From Desulfobulbaceae bacterium (lineage in GTDB: Bacteria; Desulfobacterota; Desulfobulbia; Desulfobulbales; Desulfobulbaceae), in assembly GCA_026986885.1 (NCBI GenBank), contig JALSNT010000603.1, positions 1 to 7,183 of the forward strand: 7,183 nucleotides of DNA, in the 5' to 3' direction. Made by a program: the position numbers and the translations under genes. Below, piece after piece: positions 1 through 5,698 of the stretch. The number at the start of each line of letters is the position of its first letter. Within the stretch, counting starts at the first letter, position 1. The notes below the pieces were generated by a model that saw only the letters and a program-made list of their open reading frames with translations, ran no database searches and had not been told where the DNA came from.

Positions 1-147
1 ATAAACAAATACACATAAGGCTGGTCTGATAGCGCTCTTTATCTATTGCGTCAAGGGAAATGTTTTTTGTTTAATTTATAAAAATTATTGAATTATCGGT
101 ATGTTCCGGACTCGTTTTCATGCTGAAGGAAGAGAGAAATGAGGATT

Positions 148-177
148 GCGCTGTCCAGCGCCGGCCATCAATTTTTT
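148..177 (+). terminator. Weak terminator-like hairpin with T-run
   Basis: A perfect 5-bp GC-rich stem (GCGCT at 148-152, AGCGC at 157-161) with a 4-base loop is followed, after ten bases, by a run of six T (172-177). The gap between stem and T-run is longer than in a standard Rho-independent terminator, so this is only a candidate for ending a transcript coming from the left of the window. Confidence 0.2.
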
Positions 178-194
178 ACCTGAAAATACCGTGT

Positions 195-216
195 TCTCCT
201 TTTAGGGCCAAGGAGA
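195..216. repeat. Inverted repeat covering a Shine-Dalgarno-like AAGGAGA
   Basis: TCTCCTT (195-201) and AAGGAGA (210-216) are perfect 7-bp inverted copies separated by 8 bases. In RNA the stem would hide a Shine-Dalgarno-like sequence that lies 5 bases before a GTG at 221, which opens a 14-codon ORF ending at 265. It could be an RNA hairpin or a DNA-binding dyad; the sequence alone does not decide. Confidence 0.35.
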
Positions 217-241
217 GATTGTGCTACAAAGTCGCATGATT

Positions 242-266
242 GTTACCTGGAATCAGGAGAGGTAAC
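242..266. promoter_or_regulatory. Dyad, candidate activator-binding site upstream of the sigma-54 promoter
   Basis: GTTACCT (242-248) and AGGTAAC (260-266) form a perfect 7-bp inverted repeat with an 11-base spacer. A smaller nested dyad, CCTG at 246-249 and CAGG at 254-257, lies inside. Its centre is about 190 bp before the transcription start predicted from the sigma-54 element at 415-431, within the distance at which bacterial enhancer-binding proteins act. The motif does not match a regulator site I can name, so the role as an upstream activating sequence is inferred from symmetry and position only. Confidence 0.35.
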
Positions 267-414
267 CTTCCATGGAGTTCGCTCCTCCGATTACCGGCAA
301 AGTCGATTTTTTTAGTGTATCGTTGCTGGGGATAAGGAGAAATACCGTCCTTAAAAATAGTTGTTTTTATCTTAAAATATGGGTTTTCTCTTGAAACGAT
401 CGTGGACAATATTG

Positions 415-431
415 TTGGCCCCTGCCTTGCA
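415..431 (+). promoter_or_regulatory. Sigma-54 (-24/-12) promoter candidate
   Basis: The sequence TTGGCCCCTGCCTTGCA has the sigma-54 layout: GG at 417-418 and GC at 429-430 with exactly 10 bases between. It fits the consensus TGGCAC-N5-TTGCA with one mismatch (C for A in the -24 box). Transcription would start near 442, leaving a leader of about 200 bases before hyfB. Hydrogenase-4 and formate hydrogenlyase operons in enterobacteria are driven by sigma-54 with FhlA/HyfR-type activators, so such a promoter in front of a hyf-like operon is in keeping with the family. No activator gene is visible in the window. Confidence 0.65.
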
Positions 432-514
432 GCGTCTGTTATGGTCTTGTCCCGAAATTATGATTCACCTCAACTTAGGATTCGGTCATACTGCTCATTG
501 AAGCGGGATAAGAC

Positions 515-541
515 TTGACAAATGCTGTCGATAGATATATC
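515..541 (+). promoter_or_regulatory. Sigma-70-like promoter candidate
   Basis: A perfect -35 box TTGACA lies at 515-520. The best -10 candidate is TATATC at 536-541 (4 of 6 matches, 15-base spacer, shorter than the usual 17), inside the 10-bp palindrome AGATATATCT (533-542). The good -35 and poor -10 suggest a weak or activator-dependent promoter, about 95 bases upstream of hyfB, or chance. Confidence 0.3.
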
Positions 542-566
542 TCCAGAATTCGTCTCAGATGCCGGG

Positions 567-578
567 CCTGCCGGCAGG
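567..578. repeat. 12-bp perfect palindrome CCTGCCGGCAGG in the hyfB leader
   Basis: The 12 bases read the same on both strands. An alternative overlapping hairpin can form between GCCGG (561-565) and CCGGC (571-575). The element sits about 65 bases before the hyfB start, downstream of both promoter candidates, so it would lie in the leader and could act as an operator or as a short RNA stem. There is no T-run after it, so it is not a terminator. Confidence 0.35.
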
Positions 579-641
579 GAATATCCGTACTTTGAAATGG
601 ACTGTTAAAAATATGTATATGCAGCTTATTGGGCAATAGGG

Positions 642-2639
642 ATGTCACCACTGTTTTGGCTTTTAATTCTGCCGTTTATCGGTGGCCTTGCCGCTCTTCT
701 TGATGGTCGCAGTAAAACTCGCTCTGCGCTGTGGGCTCTGGCCGGTTTGACGGGTGCTCTGTTATCGGCGGCGAAACCAGTGTTTATGGTTCTTGTTTCC
801 GGAAACAATATTGCTGCAGCCCTTCCCTGGTCAATGGTGGCAGGACCTCTTGAGCTTGTCCTTGATCCCCTGTCCGCTTTTTTTCTCCTGCCGGTTGTTG
901 TGCTGGGACCTCTTTTTGCCCTGTATGGCGGTGCATACATGCGCCATTATCGTCAAGAGGGGCATTGGCACGGCATACACTGGTTCTTTTACAACCTGCT
1001 GGCGGTTGGCATGATACTGGTCCTGCTGACCCGGAACGGGTTGTCATTCATGGTGGCCTGGGAGGTAATGTCGCTGGCTCCATTTTTCCTGGTGCTTTTC
1101 CATGATCGGGAGAAAACCGCCCGGCACGCTGCCTGGATATACCTGGTTGCCGGTCATCTCGGCGGTATTCTGTTGCTGCTTTTTTTCCTATTGCTGGGTA
1201 CCAGCGGTCATTCCCTCGATTTTGTCACCTTCCAGCCGCAACTCCTTTCTCCAGGCCTGCGTCATCTGCTTTTTGCCCTTGCCTTTATCGGATTCGGCGT
1301 CAAGGCCGGTATCCTGCCGGTGCATGTATGGCTGCCCGAGGCGCATCCGGCAGCACCCAGCCATGTATCCGCTTATATGTCGGGCGTGATGATCAAGATG
1401 GGCATTTACGGCATTCTTCGTTCCATTCAACTGCTTGGCGGGCCGGTGTTTGCCTGGGGAATGGTCCTGGTCCTTGCCGGGGTATCTTCCGGGGTCCTCG
1501 GCGTGTTGTTCGCCCTGGCCCAGCATGACCTCAAGCGGCTGTTGGCCTATCACAGTGTGGAGAATATCGGGATCATTCTTCTGGGACTGGGGGTGGGGAT
1601 GATCGGTATCAGCCTGGGCAGACCGGTCGTTGCCGTTTTCGGACTTGCCGGCGGCCTGCTGCATGTACTCAACCATTCGATTTTCAAGGGGATGCTCTTC
1701 CTCGGGGCCGGATCCATTCAGCAGCAATGCACAAGCCTGGAGATAGATGAACTCGGTGGCTTGAAAAAGAGAATGCCGATAACCGCCCTCTGTTTTTTGA
1801 TCGGCTCTGCCGCCATCTGCGGTTTGCCGCCCTTGAACGGTTTTATCAGTGAATTCTTGATTTATTTTGGTGCATTCCAGGGGCAGACTGTTGCGTCTGC
1901 GGCTGCTGCCTGGCCTCTGTTGCTGACGCTTGCAGGGCTGGCCCTGATCGGTGGCCTTGCGGCAGCCTGTTTCGTCAAGGCCTGTGGCATTATTTTTTTA
2001 GGCAGTCCGCGTTCGACGCCTGCGGCAAAGGCCGGAGAAACCGGCCCTGCCATGTACCTGCCCATGCTTGTCCTTGCCGCAGCCTGTTGCGGTATCGGCC
2101 TGGCGGCACCCTATTTTTTTGATCTTGTCCGCTATCCACTTGCCGTACTGTTACCCGCATCCCTTTCTCCGTCTCCTCCCTTTGTCGGTGCAGTCGGCCG
2201 ACTGACCATTATCTCTCTGGTCGGCGGCGGGGTTATAATTCTCTCGCTGGGGACGGCGCTGATTCGTTTTTTTCTGCTGCGGCAGCGCACAGTATGCCGG
2301 CAGCCTACCTGGGGCTGCGGTTATCTTTATCCTGATGCCGCCCGGATGCAGTACACGGCATCTTCCTTTGCCAGGTCGATCACCCTCTTTTTTGATACCA
2401 TTCTGCATAGCCGGGTGGAAGGTGCGGTCCCCGGAGAATTCTTTCCTGCCCGGATTGGTTTGCACAGCAGTACACCCGATCCCCTGACCCGGTTTTGTTT
2501 TACCCCTCTTTTTTCCGGGATTGCTAAATTTCTTGGCCTGTTACGCTGGATGCAGCATGGCCGGGTTCAGCTCTATATCCTCTATATTGTCGCAACCCTG
2601 TTTCTCCTCCTGACCGCTCTTGCCGGAGGTTGGTTATGA
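642..2639 (+). CDS. hyfB: Hydrogenase-4 component B-like, antiporter-type membrane subunit
   Basis: This 665-residue, highly hydrophobic protein is a proton-pumping subunit of the Mrp-antiporter / NuoL-M-N family and has the length of E. coli HyfB (about 670). Family landmarks are in order. E141 follows WE in TM5. The TM7 signature GVKAGILPVHVWLPEAHP is at 219-236 with K221. K252 is in TM8, KRLLAYHSVEN is at 298-308, LNHSIFKG is at 343-350 with K349, and GFISEF (400-405) carries the TM12 acid E404. The C-terminal part contains TWGCGY and RMQYTASSFA (556-577), typical of the HyfB/HycC branch rather than NuoL. It should sit in the cytoplasmic membrane and move protons or Na+ when the redox arm turns over. 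The start at 642 is the only ATG that keeps TM1, since an in-frame stop lies at 606-608; only a weak GGG stretch precedes it, not a proper Shine-Dalgarno. It overlaps hyfC by 4 bases. Confidence 0.95.
   Translation: MSPLFWLLILPFIGGLAALLDGRSKTRSALWALAGLTGALLSAAKPVFMVLVSGNNIAAALPWSMVAGPLELVLDPLSAFFLLPVVVLGPLFALYGGAYMRHYRQEGHWHGIHWFFYNLLAVGMILVLLTRNGLSFMVAWEVMSLAPFFLVLFHDREKTARHAAWIYLVAGHLGGILLLLFFLLLGTSGHSLDFVTFQPQLLSPGLRHLLFALAFIGFGVKAGILPVHVWLPEAHPAAPSHVSAYMSGVMIKMGIYGILRSIQLLGGPVFAWGMVLVLAGVSSGVLGVLFALAQHDLKRLLAYHSVENIGIILLGLGVGMIGISLGRPVVAVFGLAGGLLHVLNHSIFKGMLFLGAGSIQQQCTSLEIDELGGLKKRMPITALCFLIGSAAICGLPPLNGFISEFLIYFGAFQGQTVASAAAAWPLLLTLAGLALIGGLAAACFVKACGIIFLGSPRSTPAAKAGETGPAMYLPMLVLAAACCGIGLAAPYFFDLVRYPLAVLLPASLSPSPPFVGAVGRLTIISLVGGGVIILSLGTALIRFFLLRQRTVCRQPTWGCGYLYPDAARMQYTASSFARSITLFFDTILHSRVEGAVPGEFFPARIGLHSSTPDPLTRFCFTPLFSGIAKFLGLLRWMQHGRVQLYILYIVATLFLLLTALAGGWL
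2625..2629 (+). promoter_or_regulatory. Ribosome binding site setting the hyfC start
   Basis: GGAGG lies 6 bases before ATG at 2636. This favours the ATG over the in-frame TTG at 2630, which directly abuts the site. Confidence 0.8.
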
Positions 2640-3535
2640 GCCTTGTCACCGTACTCCTTACGCTGTCACTGGCACCGCTGATGCCGGGCGTCATTAACCG
2701 CAGCAAGGCTGTCTTTGCCGGCCGCCGGGGAGCGCCGTTATTGCAGCCCTATTTTGATCTTGGCCGGTTGCTGCAGAAAGGAGTTGTCTACAGTGACGTG
2801 TCCTCGGGAATGGTACAGTTGGTGCCTGTCGTCAATGTGGCCCTTTTCCTCTGCTGTATCCTGCTAGTGCCTCTGGGTTCACTCCCGGCCTTGGTTCATT
2901 TTCAGGGTGATTTTGTACTCCTTGCCTATTTGATGGGACTGGGACGTTTCGTGACCATGTTAGGCGCCCTCGATACCGGTTCCAGTTTTGAGGGCATGGG
3001 GGCAAGCCGCGAGGCATTTTTTGCAGCTCTGGCGGAACCGGCTTTTTTTCTGGCCATGGCCGGGCTGGCCAAAATGACCGGCGCTCTGTCTCTGACCGGT
3101 ATGCTGCAGCAAATTACCGTCGAACACTGGCTGCATGCCGCCCCGTCGCTTCTCCTTATCCTGGTCGCACTTTTTCTGGTTTTTTTAGCGGAGAATGCCC
3201 GTATCCCCGTAGACGATCCAACAACACATCTTGAGTTGACCATGATCCATGAGGTGATGATTCTGGATCACAGCGGCCCGGACCTGGCCATGATTGAATA
3301 CGCAGCGGCGTTGAAAATATGGCTTATGGCCGCCATTATCACCTCCGTCCTGGTGCCGTCCGGTTCCAGTCCTCTATGGCTGCCCTTTTTTCTGTTGTTA
3401 ATGGTTATTTTGGGAGTACTGGTCGGGCTGGTTGAATCTTCGATGGCTCGTTTGCGATTGATCCGGGTGCCGCAACTGTTAATCGGCGCCGGTGTCTTTG
3501 CCGGTCTGGCCCTGTTTCTGGAGTTTGCACAATGA
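2636..3535 (+). CDS. hyfC: Hydrogenase-4 component C-like, NuoH-type membrane anchor
   Basis: This 299-residue membrane protein belongs to the NuoH/HycD/HyfC family, which anchors the peripheral redox arm to the membrane and forms the start of the proton path. Visible signatures are RRGAPLLQPYFDLGRLLQK (30-48), GSSFEGMGASREAFFAALAEP (115-135), and the hallmark acidic loop AENARIPVDDPTTHLELTMI (185-204) followed by HEVMILDHSGPDL (205-217). The loop carries E186, D193, D194, E200 and E206. Eight or so hydrophobic helices cover the rest, and the length is close to E. coli HyfC (about 315). The pattern THLELTMIHE is typical of hydrogenase-type rather than quinone-reducing NuoH. The ATG at 2636 overlaps the hyfB stop (ATGA), so translation is probably coupled. 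The end overlaps a tiny ORF by the same ATGA device (3532-3535) rather than hyfD, which is absent here. Confidence 0.95.
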   Translation: MSLVTVLLTLSLAPLMPGVINRSKAVFAGRRGAPLLQPYFDLGRLLQKGVVYSDVSSGMVQLVPVVNVALFLCCILLVPLGSLPALVHFQGDFVLLAYLMGLGRFVTMLGALDTGSSFEGMGASREAFFAALAEPAFFLAMAGLAKMTGALSLTGMLQQITVEHWLHAAPSLLLILVALFLVFLAENARIPVDDPTTHLELTMIHEVMILDHSGPDLAMIEYAAALKIWLMAAIITSVLVPSGSSPLWLPFFLLLMVILGVLVGLVESSMARLRLIRVPQLLIGAGVFAGLALFLEFAQ

Positions 3536-3603
3536 ATTTTGTCTTTTGCTGTGGTCGTGCGCTCTGTGTCGTTATCCCGCACCCCCGGAGGCGAGTATGC
3601 TGA
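3532..3603 (+). other. Possible 23-codon ORF in the hyfC-hyfE spacer (hyfD position)
   Basis: An ATG at 3532 overlaps the hyfC stop as ATGA, and GGAG at 3520-3523 lies 8 bases upstream, so ribosomes finishing hyfC could restart here. The frame runs 23 codons to a TGA at 3601-3603, just past the hyfE start. The predicted peptide has 4 cysteines, a basic end (PRRRVC) and no recognisable domain. In E. coli the gene at this position is hyfD, an antiporter-like subunit of several hundred residues. This may be the scar of a lost hyfD, a coupling device that carries ribosomes to hyfE, or chance. Confidence 0.2.
3587..3591 (+). promoter_or_regulatory. Ribosome binding site setting the hyfE start
   Basis: GGAGG lies 5 bases before ATG at 3597. 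It selects this start over the in-frame GTG at 3492, which would add 35 polar, non-conserved residues and lies inside hyfC. Confidence 0.8.
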
Positions 3604-4235
3604 CTCTGATGTCACTCCTCCTTTTTCTCCTGGTGCTGACCAATCTGACGCTTTTGGGCAGCAGTCGGCTTGCCTTTTGTATCCGGACAGTGGCCGTCCA
3701 AGGTGTGGTGTTAGGGTGCATCCCCCTGATCGGCCTGCACCCGTTCACCCTGCAGCATGGTCTCCTTTCCCTAAGTGCCGTCGTCCTCAAGGGTGGGGTC
3801 TTTCCCTGGCTGCTTTTAAGAAGCCTGCGGGTGGCCAGGGTCAAGAGAGAGGTGGAACCCTTTATTGGTTTCAGTGTTTCTTTAAGTATCGGGTTCTTTG
3901 TTTTGATCGGGTCTGTGGTTTTTGCCTCCAGGCTGCCCCTGGCAGGACATCATAACCATTTGATTATAGCCCTGGCGATTTTTACCATGGTAACCGGACT
4001 GTTACTGCTGATCTCCCGCCGCAAGGCTTTAAGTATGGTTTTAGGGTATCTGGTGCTGGAAAACGGCATTTATTGCCTCGGAGCTGCAGTGGCCGACCAC
4101 ATTCCCATGGTCGTTGAATTCGGCGTTCTCCTTGATGTCTGGGTGGCTGTTTTTGGGATGGGTATTGCCATGTACCAGATCAATCGCGAGTTTGATCACA
4201 CCGATGTTGACCGGCTGACGGAGTTGCGCGGATGA
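3597..4235 (+). CDS. hyfE: Hydrogenase-4 component E-like, NuoK-related membrane subunit
   Basis: From the ATG at 3597 the protein has 212 residues, nearly the length of E. coli HyfE (216), and about six to seven hydrophobic helices. The C-terminal half resembles NuoK: the two membrane-buried glutamates expected in NuoK relatives are seen as E155 in YLVLENG (151-157) and E174 in MVVEFGVLLD (171-180). K65 in VVLKGGVFPW (62-71) is a further charged residue in the membrane. The end (QINREFDHTDVDRL, 194-207) matches the soluble HyfE tail. It should form part of the proton-transfer chain between HyfC and the antiporter-like subunits. It is separated from hyfC by 61 bases, the only non-overlapping junction in the operon, and overlaps hyfF by ATGA. 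Confidence 0.92.
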   Translation: MLTLMSLLLFLLVLTNLTLLGSSRLAFCIRTVAVQGVVLGCIPLIGLHPFTLQHGLLSLSAVVLKGGVFPWLLLRSLRVARVKREVEPFIGFSVSLSIGFFVLIGSVVFASRLPLAGHHNHLIIALAIFTMVTGLLLLISRRKALSMVLGYLVLENGIYCLGAAVADHIPMVVEFGVLLDVWVAVFGMGIAMYQINREFDHTDVDRLTELRG

Positions 4236-5698
4236 GCGTGGTATTGCTTCTTTTTCTCCTGATTCCCCTTGCGGGTATAGCCATGGCCATGCGGGTGCGT
4301 CGAGGTGCTGCTCTCTTTTGGTTATCGCTTGCGGTCGTGTTGCTCGATGACCTTTGCCTGCTGGTCGGAATGTCCGACCTGCCCGTTTGTCTGCCGATTA
4401 CAACAGCAGGGGGATGGTTCTATCTTGACGCACTTTCCGGTTGGCATCTGCTGGTGATGCTGCTTGTCTTTACGGCCTCTTCCCTGTTTGCCCTTGTTTA
4501 TTTTCGTGCAGATCTTGCGAGCGACCGGCTGTCGATTGCTACCGCCAGACGGTATAATCAACTTTGGCTTGGCTCATTGTGGACCATGACCCTGACCCTG
4601 CTGGCCAACAATATCGGTCTGATGTGGGTCGGCATGGAGGCCACCACCCTGGTCACTGCCTTCCTGGTTTCCATATATCCCAAACCGGCGGCCATTGAAG
4701 CCATGTGGAAATATCTGATTATCTGTTCGGTGGGCATTGCCTTTGCCTTTGTCGGCACCCTGCTGGTGGCCGCAGCGCTACCGTCGGGCGGTGCGGGCAG
4801 TCAACAGCTTTTCTGGACACAACTAATGACGACCGGTGGCTATAATCATCTGTTGCTCAAGGCCGCTTTTCTCTTTTCTCTGGTGGGTTTCGGCACCAAG
4901 GCCGGTCTGGCCCCGACCCATACCTGGCTGCCCGATGCCCACAGTCAGGCCCCTGGGCCGGTTTCGGCCATGTTTTCCGGTTTCATGCTCAACGCCGCCC
5001 TGTACTGTATTATGCGCCATGGCGCCATTGTTAACCACGCCCTTGGTTCGGATATGTTTACCGGTCGTCTTTATATTTTCTTCGGCCTGATGTCCATTGT
5101 CGTGTCCGCAGCCTTTATCCTCCATCAACGTGATATCAAACGATTACTTGCTTATCATAGTGTCGAGCACCTCGGCATTATTACCCTGGGGCTTGGCCTG
5201 GGTCCGGCAGGTTGCTTTGCCGCCCTGCTGCATACCGTAAATCACTCCCTCTGCAAATCCTTGAGTTTTTTCGCTGCCGGTCGTCTGGGACAGCTGTATG
5301 GCAGCCATGATATGGATCGTATACGAGGCGCACTCCGCAACGCGCCATTGTGGGGAATTGCCCTGGTCGGCAGTCTGCTCGCCCTGATTGGCGTTGCCCC
5401 ATTTTCAATCTTTATCAGTGAATATTTACTGGTTAAGGCTGCCATTGACCGGCAGGCAATTGCGGTAATCGTTATTTTTCTTGTTGGGAGTGGCGTTATT
5501 TTTGTGTCTGCGTTAGGGCATCTCATTCCCATGGCCTGGGGAGAAGGTCAAATGTTATCAAAAAAACACTGTTCCGTCTCGGCCGTAATCGTCGTTACTG
5601 TGCTCCTCTCTCTGCTGCTTTTCCTTGGTCTTTTCCTGCCCGTGCCCATCCGGAATTTTTTGGATCAGGCTGCGTTTCTGACAGGTGGTGTGCAATGA
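4232..5698 (+). CDS. hyfF: Hydrogenase-4 component F-like, antiporter-type membrane subunit
   Basis: This 488-residue polytopic protein is the second antiporter-like subunit, paralogous to HyfB. MWVGMEATTLVTAFLVSIY (131-149) carries the TM5 acid E136. KYLIICSVGIAFAF (160-173) is a HyfF hallmark. GFGTKAGLAPTHTWLPDAHS (219-238) holds the TM7 lysine K223. KRLLAYHSVEH (303-313), TVNHSLCKSLSFF (335-347, K342) and FSIFISEYLLVK (391-402, E397 and K402) follow. The TM8 position that is a lysine in HyfB (K252) is asparagine here (N254). E. coli HyfF is slightly longer (about 526). It is expected to carry one proton or Na+ channel of the membrane arm. GGAG at 4220-4223 lies 8 bases before the ATG, which overlaps the hyfE stop; the stop overlaps the hyfG start by 4 bases, so coupling is likely at both ends. 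Confidence 0.95.
   Translation: MSVVLLLFLLIPLAGIAMAMRVRRGAALFWLSLAVVLLDDLCLLVGMSDLPVCLPITTAGGWFYLDALSGWHLLVMLLVFTASSLFALVYFRADLASDRLSIATARRYNQLWLGSLWTMTLTLLANNIGLMWVGMEATTLVTAFLVSIYPKPAAIEAMWKYLIICSVGIAFAFVGTLLVAAALPSGGAGSQQLFWTQLMTTGGYNHLLLKAAFLFSLVGFGTKAGLAPTHTWLPDAHSQAPGPVSAMFSGFMLNAALYCIMRHGAIVNHALGSDMFTGRLYIFFGLMSIVVSAAFILHQRDIKRLLAYHSVEHLGIITLGLGLGPAGCFAALLHTVNHSLCKSLSFFAAGRLGQLYGSHDMDRIRGALRNAPLWGIALVGSLLALIGVAPFSIFISEYLLVKAAIDRQAIAVIVIFLVGSGVIFVSALGHLIPMAWGEGQMLSKKHCSVSAVIVVTVLLSLLLFLGLFLPVPIRNFLDQAAFLTGGVQ

Larger units (their letters stand above)
1..641. other. Non-coding upstream region of the hyf-like operon
   Basis: No convincing protein-coding gene is seen here on either strand. 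Roughly the first 120 bases are very AT-rich, with T- and A-runs around 63-92. Positions 140-320 are rich in inverted repeats and contain two very short ORFs preceded by purine-rich stretches (221-265 and 272-394). Positions 415-431 hold a sigma-54 promoter candidate and 515-541 a sigma-70 candidate. No tRNA, rRNA or riboswitch class that I recognise is present. The gene upstream of this region is outside the window, so it cannot be told whether the left part is the 3' end of a neighbouring transcription unit or part of a long regulatory region. Confidence 0.7.

Noticed and set aside
224..409. 61-residue ORF on the minus strand upstream of the operon
   Set aside because: It starts with TTG, has no recognisable domain, lies across the inverted repeats and overlaps the region of regulatory signals.
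1188..1727. 179-residue open frame antisense to hyfB
   Set aside because: It mirrors the most conserved part of the HyfB frame; its residue make-up (many Gln, His, Asp, Gly) is typical of an antisense shadow of membrane codons.
2630..2635. TTG start for hyfC two codons before the ATG
   Set aside because: The GGAGG directly abuts it, leaving no spacing, whereas the ATG at 2636 has 6 bases.
3492..3596. N-terminal extension of HyfE from a GTG at 3492
   Set aside because: It has no ribosome binding site, lies inside hyfC, and does not resemble HyfE; the ATG at 3597 with GGAGG gives the family length.
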